Positions 29,075-37,799 of a stretch of DNA of 64,000 nucleotides are shown piece after piece (position 1 is the first letter of the stretch; each line of letters begins with the position of its first letter). This DNA comes from Candidatus Dependentiae bacterium (GTDB taxonomy: Bacteria; Babelota; Babeliae; Babelales; RVW-14). The notes beneath the pieces were generated by a model. The model was not told where the DNA came from. It was given only the letters and a program-made list of their open reading frames with translations, and did no database searches. Position numbers and translations under genes: made by a program. The stretch spans positions 53,942-117,941 of the forward strand of contig JAFEAY010000010.1 of NCBI GenBank assembly GCA_018266175.1. Reading direction: 5' to 3'.

Positions 29075-29112
29075 TCATAGCTTGCCAAGCCGGAAGGCGT
29101 GGATAAGCGTAG
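29075..29112 (+). repeat. repeat B, copy near tRNA-Gln
   Basis: About 31 of 38 bases match 17815-17852. Ten bases after repeat A; here A and B point the same way, unlike the other locus. Confidence 0.7.
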
Positions 29113-29134
29113 ACGGACAGCTTTCGCTTCCAAT

Positions 29135-29587
29135 TTATTTTTTTCTTTTTATACGCTGAATCATTTCTTCAAATACTTGTAAAAAACGAGATCGATCTTT
29201 TGGGGAAAAAGTAGCGTTATAACTCGGACCTTCACCCGTTTCACGCAAATGAGCACGTAACTCGCGTATCGCTTTTGCTACACCAATATTATCATCATTA
29301 AAAACTCTGCCTGTTGAACTTATTGCACTTGCTCCATTTTTCAGGCAGCGCTCAGCAAGCAATATGTCTATGGTGATTACAATATCCCCCGCTCCAGCAT
29401 GTTCCACAATCCAATCATCTGCAGCATCGGCGTCAGAGCCAACCACTATTTTATGAACGTTTATATCAACCGGCATATTCAAGCGACTGTTGCTTACCAA
29501 GTAGACCTGTATGTTGTGGCGCGTGGCCACTCGAAAAATTTCTTCTTTTACCGGACACGCATCGGCATCTACGTATATGTCTAACAT
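29135..29587 (-). CDS. YaiI/YqxD family (UPF0178) protein
   Basis: 150 residues starting MLDIYVDADACPVK, the family start; AGG lies six bases upstream within the 53-bp repeat. The protein has the family's conserved VDADACPVKEE and SDADAADDWI and is of PIN-like (DUF188) type, with function unproven. Its leader and first two codons are identical to those of the MNT gene 796 bases away. Confidence 0.92.
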   Translation of the reverse strand: MLDIYVDADACPVKEEIFRVATRHNIQVYLVSNSRLNMPVDINVHKIVVGSDADAADDWIVEHAGAGDIVITIDILLAERCLKNGASAISSTGRVFNDDNIGVAKAIRELRAHLRETGEGPSYNATFSPKDRSRFLQVFEEMIQRIKRKK

Positions 29588-29634
29588 TCCCAACCTGATT
29601 AATTTCTTTTGTTGCGTTAAAAATTCTATTTCAT
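29582..29634. repeat. 53-bp perfect direct repeat, copy 1
   Basis: Identical to 30378-30430. On the minus strand it holds a leader, an AGG ribosome-binding site, ATG and a Leu codon; here these serve the YaiI-type gene. With the second copy it brackets the HEPN-MNT pair. Confidence 0.95.
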
Positions 29635-29656
29635 ATTTTAAATCAAGTCTTGCTTA

Positions 29657-30055
29657 TCAAGAAGGAATACGAACGAGCTTCATCAAAATATTTAAAACCT
29701 TTCCCGCTGCAGTTATCGCATCAAGAGCCTCGCTTTGATCGATAGAAAATTGATCATCAGGATAACGAGTACGCATCTCGTAAGGACTTAGATAATCGAT
29801 ATATTTTTCAAGTACCATTAAATGCTGATCATACTTTTTGCACTCTTCTAAGAGTCCTTCTAAGTCATGAGTTTTTGGAATTTTTTGATGTTGATACACC
29901 AAAAACGCTTTTAATGCTTTCTCTGCACACTGATGAGCATGATAAGCTACTATACCCAATATTTCATTATCATTCTCTTCATCACCGGCAACTAGCTTCT
30001 GCGCTGCCCTTAAATCACCTCGTGCTTTTATAATCCAATCTCTATGCCCTGGCAT
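29657..30055 (-). CDS. HEPN-domain protein (toxin-like partner of MNT)
   Basis: 132 residues of the PF05168 HEPN type: the RGDLRAAQKL start, the AYHAHQCAEKALKAFLVY helix, PKTHDLEGLL and the terminal RTRYPD. HEPN proteins paired with an MNT nucleotidyltransferase commonly act as toxin-antitoxin systems, the HEPN protein being an RNase that the partner neutralises. The classical RX4-6H motif is not evident in this one, so nuclease activity is uncertain. Its start overlaps the MNT gene end by 14 bases. Confidence 0.88.
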   Translation of the reverse strand: MPGHRDWIIKARGDLRAAQKLVAGDEENDNEILGIVAYHAHQCAEKALKAFLVYQHQKIPKTHDLEGLLEECKKYDQHLMVLEKYIDYLSPYEMRTRYPDDQFSIDQSEALDAITAAGKVLNILMKLVRIPS

Positions 30056-30383
30056 ATAAGCACTTTCCTTCTTTGTTTACATAATAGGGAAGCGTTGCAA
30101 TCTCATTAATGCGTTCTGCAAATTCATCTTTGGTATATACTGCTAAGTCTTTGTATATCCCCAAACCTCGTAACGCTGCATAACCAGCTCTTACTCTTGC
30201 ATGACTTCTCTCTTCGGAGCTCTCAACGACTACAAGAAGATCAAGGTCACTATCTTCGCGTTGATCTCCACGGGCATAAGAACCAAAAAGATATATCTCT
30301 AGCGGATCATAGGTACGTACTAAACGCCTTACTACTTCTTCAATAATTTCCGGTGTAATCATACTATCCTCACAGCGTAACAT
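30042..30383 (-). CDS. MNT-type nucleotidyltransferase (antitoxin-like)
   Basis: 113 residues from the ATG inside the 53-bp repeat. The minimal nucleotidyltransferase signature is GS-X10-DXD (G34-S35 ... D46-L47-D48; GSYARGDQREDSDLD). It likely modifies and restrains the HEPN partner, as in MntA/HepT pairs. It borrows the same ribosome-binding site and first two codons as the YaiI-type gene. A second possible start (ATG at 30362) would match the family length as well. Confidence 0.88.
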   Translation of the reverse strand: MLRCEDSMITPEIIEEVVRRLVRTYDPLEIYLFGSYARGDQREDSDLDLLVVVESSEERSHARVRAGYAALRGLGIYKDLAVYTKDEFAERINEIATLPYYVNKEGKCLYARA

Positions 30384-30430
30384 TCCCAACCTGATTAATT
30401 TCTTTTGTTGCGTTAAAAATTCTATTTCAT
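30378..30430. repeat. 53-bp perfect direct repeat, copy 2
   Basis: Identical to 29582-29634, 796 bases away. It provides the leader and first codons of the MNT gene. Confidence 0.95.
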
Positions 30431-30498
30431 GCGCATCAATACTGTATAATGAAAGTGTATCGTTTTACATAAATTTTTGAATAAAATTAGATTTTCTT

Positions 30499-31035
30499 AT
30501 GTGCTCACAAAACAACACGCTCTTAAGCAACATTCATCCCGACCTACTTGCAGCCCAAGCACTTGTATATGAACCAAGCGGGCTGACTTGTACATTAATA
30601 GACCAAGAAATAGAAAGTAAAGAGTATGGCGCGTGTAATCTGAAAATAAATAACTCCAGCGTTAAATTTCGCGTAGGCAAAATTACACCAACAAAGATTG
30701 GTCAATTTGTTACGTTATGGAAGCGAATTGGTAATGGACCAATTCAACCTTACGACATAGCAGACCCTGTTGATTTATTTGTTGTTAGTGTTCGCAATAC
30801 TGACCACTTCGGTCAATTTGTTTTTCCAAAAATCGTGTTGTACCAAAAAGGCGTTATATCAAAAGATTGCATAGGCGGAAAGCGAGCAATGCGAGTCTAT
30901 CCACCGTGGGATAAAGTTGATAATCAACAGGCAGAAAAAACTCAGCATTGGCAACTTTTCTACTTTTTTGAAATTCATCCAGGCGAGGTTGATACTGCTC
31001 GTATCCAGAAATTATACCCTATAAAATCGTTATAA
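30499..31035 (+). CDS. MepB family protein
   Basis: 178 residues matching the MepB family (PF08877): EYGACNLKI, VKFRVGKITPTKIGQFVTLWKR, the FGQFVFPK motif and GGKRAMRVYPPWD near the end. MepB lies in the MepRAB multidrug locus of Staphylococcus but its activity is unknown; homologues occur alone in many genomes. Full length, divergent from the HEPN-MNT module. Confidence 0.9.
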   Translation: MCSQNNTLLSNIHPDLLAAQALVYEPSGLTCTLIDQEIESKEYGACNLKINNSSVKFRVGKITPTKIGQFVTLWKRIGNGPIQPYDIADPVDLFVVSVRNTDHFGQFVFPKIVLYQKGVISKDCIGGKRAMRVYPPWDKVDNQQAEKTQHWQLFYFFEIHPGEVDTARIQKLYPIKSL

Positions 31036-31069
31036 AATCTGCAATTCTTAAACAAACTCACGTCAACAC

Positions 31070-31867
31070 TTATTGGGTAGTTGTAACATCAATTCCAATA
31101 CCTTGTGCATACTCAATTTGTTCTGTTATTAATTCAAGCAAACTTCGATTATCGACCGGGGTCGCATTTACAGAATGATCATGAGCATTCAACTGAATGG
31201 TTGGCAATTCAAACCCAATATTTATTGCATGCTCAATTTGCTGCTCTAGTTCGTTTTGCAATCTGGTATTAAGCAAATATTCTCCGCGAAGAATCGTCCA
31301 TGGTTGACCGCTCTTAGATTGCCCTTGAACAGATAAACTTTCTTGATTTAAACTTGATGAAACTTGTGTTGATTCTGCAGAATTTTGCTGAGTATTATTA
31401 AGATTTTCATGGTGTGATAATGCTGCACCACCAGATTTTTTTACATTGCCCTGAGTTTCTTGAGAAGGAAAAAAGCCATTCCATTTGAGCATATTACCAA
31501 GCTGGTATACCAAATAAAACAAACCTATCGCCACACCCGCTGCAAGGGCAATTTGCCCTACAAAAAGATAATTACTCCACCGGGCTTCAGCATTTTTTTG
31601 CCTATAAAATTCTTCTGATTCTTTACTGCCCATCATAATATTTATGATATCGCTCCGTGAATATCGTTCATTCAAAAGGTCATAAATTTTAACACCAAGC
31701 TCATGAACTTTCTCAGGATCTTCATGACTGCAATTCAGGCTTGCGATAATTTCAGCAACTACATGTGTATATTCATCAACGCTCTGTGCAGACAGGGTTG
31801 AATTATCAGCCGTAACAATAAAATACGTCAAAGAAAGAAGGAGATATTTTTTAAGATATACTTTCAT
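31070..31867 (-). CDS. membrane protein next to the ATAD3-like ATPase
   Basis: 265 residues from the ATG preceded by AAGGG; an upstream in-frame extension overlaps the ATPase end and is rejected. Signal peptide to about residue 24, a helical N-terminal domain, one clear transmembrane span (IALAAGVAIGLFYLVYQLG), then a Ser/Gln/Asn-rich low-complexity linker and a short helical C-terminus containing a repeated pattern (LEQQIEHAINIGFELPT and ITEQIEYAQGIGIDVTT). It begins 11 bases after the ATPase gene, so the two probably work together. No family recognised. Confidence 0.75.
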   Translation of the reverse strand: MKVYLKKYLLLSLTYFIVTADNSTLSAQSVDEYTHVVAEIIASLNCSHEDPEKVHELGVKIYDLLNERYSRSDIINIMMGSKESEEFYRQKNAEARWSNYLFVGQIALAAGVAIGLFYLVYQLGNMLKWNGFFPSQETQGNVKKSGGAALSHHENLNNTQQNSAESTQVSSSLNQESLSVQGQSKSGQPWTILRGEYLLNTRLQNELEQQIEHAINIGFELPTIQLNAHDHSVNATPVDNRSLLELITEQIEYAQGIGIDVTTTQ

Positions 31868-31878
31868 TTTATTACCCT

Positions 31879-33480
31879 TCATGCAGCTATGCGAGCCAAA
31901 TCTCTGGCCCACTGAACTCGTACTTTTTCCCACAGCTCTGCCTGCTGTAAACTTTTCATTGCTTGATCAAGTGCAGTTTGCGCAATTTCACCCGTAAGCT
32001 GCTTAGGCTCCTGTCGGCGAGCTTGCACAACCATTTCTTGCGCAATAAATTTAATCGCTCGTGGGCAAACACCTTCAAGAAGGTCCGCATAGATTGAAAG
32101 ATTTTCTAAGACATCTTGATGCAGGTCAACAACTGCTTCACTATTTTCTTGTGCAAATTTTTCAAGGTATGATGCAAGAATTTTTTCTCGCTCCGCCTTT
32201 TCTGGCAACGTAAACTCAATATTCATACCAATGCGATCTATAATTGCATCATCAAGTTTAAAGGGATGATTGGTTGCAAAAATAAACATTAAGTTTTTTT
32301 GTGATTTTTCCGGAACGAGTGCCAGAAATGTATTAATAAAATCTTGAATGCCTTGGGATGTTGTAGGAAGCTTTCGATTTGCAAACAATGATTCAGCTTC
32401 ATCAATAAAGACGATCAACCCTTTTTCTGAATTTTTTGCCCAATCTAAAAGCTTGCGGAATTCACTATTTGCAAGATTTAGATCGGTAATTTTTGCAAAT
32501 TCTGAACCAGAGGTTAATGCATAGTCAATATCTAAATAATAGGCCAGCTCCTTGGCAAATGCAGTTTTTCCCGTTCCTGAAGCACCAAAAAAAAGAACAT
32601 TGGGGAGATTTTCGTTATACATTTTTGCAAATTGTACGCGCAGTACAAGATCAAAAAGTTGCTTATGCAATTCTGGAGTAAAAATTAAATCCTTAAGACA
32701 ACTCACGCGCGGGGGCTTACTCCATCCAAACCAACCCTTTTTTGAGGTTTCACTGATGACCTTTGGTTGTGTAAAATAATTCATTACCAGAGGAATACCA
32801 TACTGAGCAGCATAGACACCTAAAGCAATTGCTGTTACGGCAATAACAATTTTTATTATACGCTTTGGACTATCTATCATCTTTTGAATTGTATTCCATT
32901 TTATTTTTTCAACATCTGTAGCAGCTTGAGCCTTAATCTTTTCTTCTTGCTCAAAAATACCCAACCGCTGTTTTTCATGAATCTCTGCTCTTTGAAGTTG
33001 AATTCTGGTTTCACGATCAAACTCATTATGAATCCGTGCATCGTTTGCCCGTACAGCTTCATTTCGTATAACCTCTTGAGCTAAAGCATCTTTTAGACGA
33101 TTAAATTCAGTTTCCAAAGTTGCCGTCGCAGTCTGTGCATACTGTCTCATTTGTGCATGCAACTCTCGAGATTCCTCAATTTGAGTTGCTACTTGATTTG
33201 CTTGCGCCAATGCCTGAGTTGATACCTGAAACGCTTCAATTGATTTATCATTTGAGTGATGAGCAAGTGCAATAGACTGATTTAATCTTACAATGCCATT
33301 ATTAACAACCTCACGAAGGTAATTTGCTCGTTGCGTTACAGCTTCCACTTGCTGGAGAGCTTCGCCTACAGTTGTTGCTTGTCCTCGAACTTGAGACCTC
33401 TGAGGCTGCATTGATATAAGAGGTAATACATTAAAAAGATTGATGATCAAAAATAGATAAAATTGGTTTTTTTTCATCAT
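31879..33480 (-). CDS. ATAD3-like membrane-anchored AAA ATPase
   Basis: 533 residues; the ATG is chosen for its GGGAG site and signal-like N-terminus (FYLFLIINLFNVL). Order: signal/anchor, about 170 residues of coiled coil, a transmembrane span (IVIAVTAIALGVYAAQYG, near residue 210), then an AAA domain with Walker A GASGTGKT (about 297-304), Walker B LIVFIDEAES, sensor-1 FATNHP and an arginine finger region DRIG. Layout and wording of the span (ALGVYAAQ) and of FRKLLDWAKNSEKGLIVFID resemble mitochondrial ATAD3 proteins of eukaryotes. Likely a membrane-bound unfoldase or scaffold; substrate unknown. Confidence 0.85.
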   Translation of the reverse strand: MMKKNQFYLFLIINLFNVLPLISMQPQRSQVRGQATTVGEALQQVEAVTQRANYLREVVNNGIVRLNQSIALAHHSNDKSIEAFQVSTQALAQANQVATQIEESRELHAQMRQYAQTATATLETEFNRLKDALAQEVIRNEAVRANDARIHNEFDRETRIQLQRAEIHEKQRLGIFEQEEKIKAQAATDVEKIKWNTIQKMIDSPKRIIKIVIAVTAIALGVYAAQYGIPLVMNYFTQPKVISETSKKGWFGWSKPPRVSCLKDLIFTPELHKQLFDLVLRVQFAKMYNENLPNVLFFGASGTGKTAFAKELAYYLDIDYALTSGSEFAKITDLNLANSEFRKLLDWAKNSEKGLIVFIDEAESLFANRKLPTTSQGIQDFINTFLALVPEKSQKNLMFIFATNHPFKLDDAIIDRIGMNIEFTLPEKAEREKILASYLEKFAQENSEAVVDLHQDVLENLSIYADLLEGVCPRAIKFIAQEMVVQARRQEPKQLTGEIAQTALDQAMKSLQQAELWEKVRVQWARDLARIAA

Positions 33481-33700
33481 GAACATCACTCCCCCCCACA
33501 ACTATAAAAACAAAATAGAAATTCATTATGATTATTATATTTAAAAAAATAAACTTATTGCAATTAATTAGATATCGTATTCAATAAAACTTTATATAAA
33601 AAAAGGCAACCTCTAGTTTTTTTCAGATTTATTCATTACTTTTGTTCCTAGAGATAGAAAAACAGCCAAAATATAACTATGTTAAAGGAGCTCTAGAGCC

Positions 33701-33904
33701 ATGGCTTATACCGTTAAATCCAAAAAAAGTGGAAAAATGTACTCTTTACATTCAAAAGAAGTAAAGCTTGCTGGCGATCGTAAACAAAGAATTTATTACT
33801 TTGCAGGCGAAGCTGGACCAGATGCACTTGATACATTGCCTGCTGGATATGAAGTTATAGAAAATGCGCGCACAGGCTTGCCTATGTTGCGTAAAAAGAA
33901 ATAA
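33701..33904 (+). CDS. small conserved basic protein
   Basis: 67 residues preceded by AAGGAG. MAYTVKSKKSGKMYSLHSKEV is followed by an aromatic strand (IYYFAG) and a C-terminal LPAGYEVIEN..TGLPMLRKK. Similar short proteins occur in several phyla; function unknown. A strong terminator follows. Confidence 0.8.
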   Translation: MAYTVKSKKSGKMYSLHSKEVKLAGDRKQRIYYFAGEAGPDALDTLPAGYEVIENARTGLPMLRKKK

Positions 33905-33935
33905 CAGTTCCACATTGCGATAAGCAAAATTAAAT

Positions 33936-33972
33936 AAGGGCTCGGTACATTGTTACCGGGCCTTTATTATTT
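33936..33972 (+). terminator. intrinsic terminator
   Basis: 12-base stem (33936-33947 with 33954-33965, two wobble pairs), loop cattgt, followed by a T-rich run. Ends the small basic protein gene. Confidence 0.85.
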
Positions 33973-34085
33973 TATAGAAACATACTCACTCAACAGGTTT
34001 TTTTCCACGCTATTTCATAAACTCACCCCTCTATTTTCTTGAACTCACCTCAGTACAACCTCTCCTTATTGCTCAAAATTCCCAA

Positions 34086-34131
34086 TTTTGTCGATATTGA
34101 TTATTTTTGTCGACAAAAATATAATTTGTCG
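34086..34131. promoter_or_regulatory. operator array of the GntR operon
   Basis: Three TTTGTCG boxes spaced exactly 19 bases apart (the G at 34090, 34109 and 34128). The middle one is part of a perfect 18-base palindrome (34103-34120, centre gtcgac). Confidence 0.75.
34097..34125 (+). promoter_or_regulatory. promoter of the GntR-ABC-NlpC operon
   Basis: -35 TTGATT (34097-34102), 17-base spacer, perfect -10 TATAAT (34120-34125). The spacer is the operator palindrome, so a bound repressor would cover the polymerase site; autorepression by the GntR protein is the simplest reading. Confidence 0.75.
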
Positions 34132-34174
34132 CTAATATGGGTTTAGAATAAGAATTTTAAAGAAAGGGCTTTCT

Positions 34175-34879
34175 ATGAACACTGCATGTATAAAAAAGAC
34201 ACTTATAACGACAGAAAAAGACAATACGCTGGCTTTACAGTGCTATGAGCAGCTCCAAGAAGATATCATCAATGGTACCTTTGCTCCGGGGCAAAAGCTC
34301 AAGATAGAACTCCTCAAGCAGCGACTTGATGTTGGCCAAAGCCCCATTCGAGAAGCATTGTCTCGCTTGGTTGCTTCAGGCCTAGTCGAGACACAAGACA
34401 ATAAAGGTTTTCGGGTTGCTCAAGTTTCTGAAGCAAATATTCGTGATATCTATCGCACCTTCTTCCAGATTGAGCTTTTAGCACTTAACCAAGCAATGGA
34501 ACTGGGCGATGATGCATGGGAGGCATCAGTTGCCGCGGCGCTGCATCACCTGGCACTGGTTGAAACCAGGCAAGAACCGGTATCGTACCAAGTCTGGGCT
34601 CAGCGGAATTATGCCTTTCACGTCGCGCTGATATCGGGTTGCAATTCTCCTCTTTTGCTTCAGATTCGAGCCAATGTCTATCACCGTTTTGATCGGTACT
34701 GCCGCATCGCATTTAACCTTTCTAATACACAACTGCATCTCAATCACGATGAGCATAAAAAACTTGCTGATGCTGTCCTTGAAAGAAATACAAAAAAAGT
34801 ACATGAGCTCTTGGAGTACCACATTTTTGGAGCATTAGAAGATGTTATTGCAACCCTTCAAAAAAATAACTTGTTATAA
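34175..34879 (+). CDS. GntR/FadR-family transcriptional regulator
   Basis: 234 residues. The N-terminal winged helix (CYEQLQEDIINGTFAPGQKL, then SPIREALSRLVASGLV) is followed by an all-helical FCD ligand-binding domain with its histidines (NYAFHVAL; HDEHKKL; EYHIFG). Such regulators bind a palindromic operator and release it with a small ligand. It is the first gene of an operon with an ABC exporter and NlpC protein, and the palindrome in its own promoter is the probable target. AAGGG precedes the ATG. Confidence 0.94.
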   Translation: MNTACIKKTLITTEKDNTLALQCYEQLQEDIINGTFAPGQKLKIELLKQRLDVGQSPIREALSRLVASGLVETQDNKGFRVAQVSEANIRDIYRTFFQIELLALNQAMELGDDAWEASVAAALHHLALVETRQEPVSYQVWAQRNYAFHVALISGCNSPLLLQIRANVYHRFDRYCRIAFNLSNTQLHLNHDEHKKLADAVLERNTKKVHELLEYHIFGALEDVIATLQKNNLL

Positions 34880-34903
34880 AAATAATTCTTACAAAGGATA
34901 ATC

Positions 34904-36676
34904 ATGAAAACAAAGAGACCATTAAAACAGTTAATGCATTATATGCTGCGCCATAAGGGCTCATTGCTGTTAGCTGTCTTGAGTTCAATACTCAATAAAT
35001 TATGTGACATTGTTCCGGAAATTTTAATCGGTATCGCTATTGATGTCATCGTCAACCAACAACACTCAACGGTTGCACGTCTTACAAATATACAAGATCC
35101 ATACATGCAATTATATCTCGTTGCAGGGCTCACCGCACTGCTTTGGATTGGCGAATCAATATTTGAATATTGCTACCTCATTCTCTGGAAAAACCTTGCA
35201 CATACTATTCAACACACCTTGCGTTTAAGCACCTATGCACACATGCAACAGTTGGATACCGCTTATTTTGAAAACAAAACCACAGGGGGTTTACTTTCCA
35301 TCATCAATGATGACATCAATCAGTTGGAACTTTTTCTCAGTGAAGGCCCCAATGCCATCATTCAACTTGTTGTTAACATCATTATCATGGGTGGAATCTT
35401 TACGTACATCTCGCCCATGCTTGCGGTGCTGACGCTACTCCCGGTGCCGTTTGTCATCATGATCGCTTATTATTTTCAAAACCGTTTGGCAACCCTGTAT
35501 GGGGCGGTACGCGAGCGCGTTGAAGCACTAGGAAGCCATATAGCAAGCAGACTCATCGGCATTACCACCATCAAGAGTTATACTTGCGAACAATACGAAA
35601 TTGATTGCTTAGCTCAAGAAAGTTTAGCGTATAAACAAGAAAGCCAACGTGCAAGCCATGTTAACGCTGCTTACATCCCAATAGTTCGTATGGGTATTTT
35701 GTGTGGATTTATTATGAGCATGATCGCAGGCGGAATTTTGGCACTCAATGGAACACTGCCTATCAGCTTTTATGCGGTATTGGTTTTTTTAACGCAGCGT
35801 TTTTTATGGCCATTCACCACATTGACCACCATAACCGATATGTACGAACGTGCTATGGCATCGGCACGTCGTGTTTTTACTATTTTGGCTCAGCACTCCA
35901 AGATTATTGATGGCAAGCAAAGCTTGGAGCTGGGTAAAGTTAAGGGCGCTTTGACGTTTAACAATGTCTCTTTTGCCTACAACAATGGAGTAAGTATTTT
36001 TAAAAATCTATCGTTCACTATTGCGGCCAACAGTACTGTTGCATTTGTCGGCTCTACGGGCTCAGGCAAAAGCACCATCATTAAATTGATTTTACGATTC
36101 TACGACAGCATGCAAGGCTCAATTTCTCTTGATGACACCGACATCAAGACCTTACAAACATCCGCACTTCGCCAAGCTATTGCGCTGGTAAGCCAGGAGG
36201 TCTATTTAGTTAATGGCACAATTGCTGACAACATTGCATATGGAAGCACCAATGCATCACGCCAAGAGATTATACATGCAGCGCAACTAGCTCAAGCGGA
36301 TAACTTTATTACACAGTTACCACACGGGTATGATGCTTTGGTTGGTGAAAATGGAAAAAATCTTTCTGGAGGGCAACGACAAAGAATTTCTATTGCTCGA
36401 GCTATCCTTAAAAATCCACCTATTTTTATTTTCGATGAAGCAACATCAGCACTTGATAACGAAACAGAAGCGATCGTTCAACGCTCTATGACAACACTTG
36501 CACAAAATCACACAATGGTTATTATTGCTCACCGATTATCAACCGTACGTCATGCTGATACCATTTTTGTTATGGAAAAAGGGGCAATTGTTGAATCTGG
36601 AAACCATGATGAACTCATCATAAAAAACGGTGTCTATGCTGGATTGTGGAAAATTCAAACAGGAGAGCTTTCTTAA
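34904..36676 (+). CDS. ABC transporter, fused permease and ATPase
   Basis: 590 residues, a half-transporter that should work as a dimer in the inner membrane. The first ~320 residues hold about six transmembrane spans; then the ATPase with Walker A GSTGSGKST, signature LSGGQRQR, Walker B IFIFDEA and the H-loop IIAHRLST. Its type (MsbA/multidrug exporter-like) suggests export of lipids, peptides or drugs. It begins 24 bases after the GntR gene, with AAAGGA upstream. Confidence 0.95.
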   Translation: MKTKRPLKQLMHYMLRHKGSLLLAVLSSILNKLCDIVPEILIGIAIDVIVNQQHSTVARLTNIQDPYMQLYLVAGLTALLWIGESIFEYCYLILWKNLAHTIQHTLRLSTYAHMQQLDTAYFENKTTGGLLSIINDDINQLELFLSEGPNAIIQLVVNIIIMGGIFTYISPMLAVLTLLPVPFVIMIAYYFQNRLATLYGAVRERVEALGSHIASRLIGITTIKSYTCEQYEIDCLAQESLAYKQESQRASHVNAAYIPIVRMGILCGFIMSMIAGGILALNGTLPISFYAVLVFLTQRFLWPFTTLTTITDMYERAMASARRVFTILAQHSKIIDGKQSLELGKVKGALTFNNVSFAYNNGVSIFKNLSFTIAANSTVAFVGSTGSGKSTIIKLILRFYDSMQGSISLDDTDIKTLQTSALRQAIALVSQEVYLVNGTIADNIAYGSTNASRQEIIHAAQLAQADNFITQLPHGYDALVGENGKNLSGGQRQRISIARAILKNPPIFIFDEATSALDNETEAIVQRSMTTLAQNHTMVIIAHRLSTVRHADTIFVMEKGAIVESGNHDELIIKNGVYAGLWKIQTGELS

Positions 36677-36706
36677 AAGCTCCAAAAACGACGAAAGACT
36701 AAAATT

Positions 36707-37696
36707 ATGAACGCAATACTACAACGGTACTTACTTCTCGCATTATTCATCACGAGCGTTGCCCCGCAGAAAACATTCGCCATGCAACGCCAACCGACAC
36801 ATCAAGTAACAGCTCCGTTTGTATCGATTTTTTACCCACATAACAATCCAAAAAGATATACCGTTTCGCAAAAATTTTATATCGATAGCAAGATTGATAA
36901 CGATGAGTACTATCAAATGCATCAATACTTGTACGGCAATACAGTAAAACTCGTAGGCAACGAAGCGTGCGGAAGTGATGGCTCATTTGGTTATGTTTCG
37001 TCAACAGACGACAGCCAATTTGCTAAGATTATGGTCAAATCAGAATTTTCAACTCCTGTTATTGTTTGTGCCGCAACAGCGCAAATTTTTTATGATGACC
37101 TCTCGCCTGCGCTTATCATACCAATGGGCTCTTTGCTTTACGTCCAAAATAGTAGCGATCCTGATTATTTTAAGTTTCTTGATCCAAGCGGATCAACCAT
37201 GCTCATCTCCAGAAAAAATGTTAACGCTGTTGAAGATCTTGAGCAGCTCGATGAACACTACTTGCGTGCAAAAATTATTGCACAGGCAAAAAAGCTGATT
37301 GGATATCCCTACCAATGGGGCGGACTGTGCGCATGTGAAGGAAGTGGATTTGATTGTGCGGGTTTTGTACAAACCGTATATCGATCATGTGGTAAAAAAA
37401 TCGAACGATGTGTTAATCGTCAATTCTCGAGAAGCAAACAAGTAGAACCATCAGCATTACGTGCTGGTGATCTTATTTTTTTCTATCAAAGTAGACAAAG
37501 CTTTAACAAGGCAGACCATGTTTGCCTGTATGAGGGTGATGAGATGATCATTGAAGCATCACCATTTACAGGAGCTGTAACCAAGGTTAAATCTGAAGAT
37601 TTGCTCGGTAAAAAAATTATTGATTTTCAAAACAATGAGCCAATTTCATTTGCCGGTGTAACATATTTAATTTCGTTCCGCTCATTACTGAATTAA
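36707..37696 (+). CDS. secreted NlpC/P60 family peptidase
   Basis: 329 residues with a signal peptide (hydrophobic to about residue 25). A middle part resembles SH3-like binding domains; the C-terminal NlpC/P60 domain has the catalytic Cys217 (GSGFDCAGFVQ) and His271 (ADHVCLYEGD). NlpC/P60 enzymes cut peptide bonds in cell-wall peptides or similar substrates. Thirty bases after the ABC gene and ended by a terminator, so it is the third gene of the GntR operon. Confidence 0.92.
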   Translation: MNAILQRYLLLALFITSVAPQKTFAMQRQPTHQVTAPFVSIFYPHNNPKRYTVSQKFYIDSKIDNDEYYQMHQYLYGNTVKLVGNEACGSDGSFGYVSSTDDSQFAKIMVKSEFSTPVIVCAATAQIFYDDLSPALIIPMGSLLYVQNSSDPDYFKFLDPSGSTMLISRKNVNAVEDLEQLDEHYLRAKIIAQAKKLIGYPYQWGGLCACEGSGFDCAGFVQTVYRSCGKKIERCVNRQFSRSKQVEPSALRAGDLIFFYQSRQSFNKADHVCLYEGDEMIIEASPFTGAVTKVKSEDLLGKKIIDFQNNEPISFAGVTYLISFRSLLN

Positions 37697-37705
37697 ACTA
37701 AAACT

Positions 37706-37738
37706 GTGGGTACTAACAATCAGCAGTACCCACCTTTC
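37706..37738 (+). terminator. intrinsic terminator of the GntR operon
   Basis: Nine-base stem gtgggtact/agtacccac with a 10-base loop, followed by ctttc. Confidence 0.75.
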
Positions 37739-37799
37739 AACAAGAATAAATATTCATCTCAGTACTATAAAATATCAACCTTTTACAAACGTTAGGTTC

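Noticed and set aside
28881-29078. Upstream extension of the small membrane protein frame to a 141-residue product
   Set aside because: It would read through tRNA-Gln on the opposite strand, while a strong AGGAGGG site supports the GTG at 28880.
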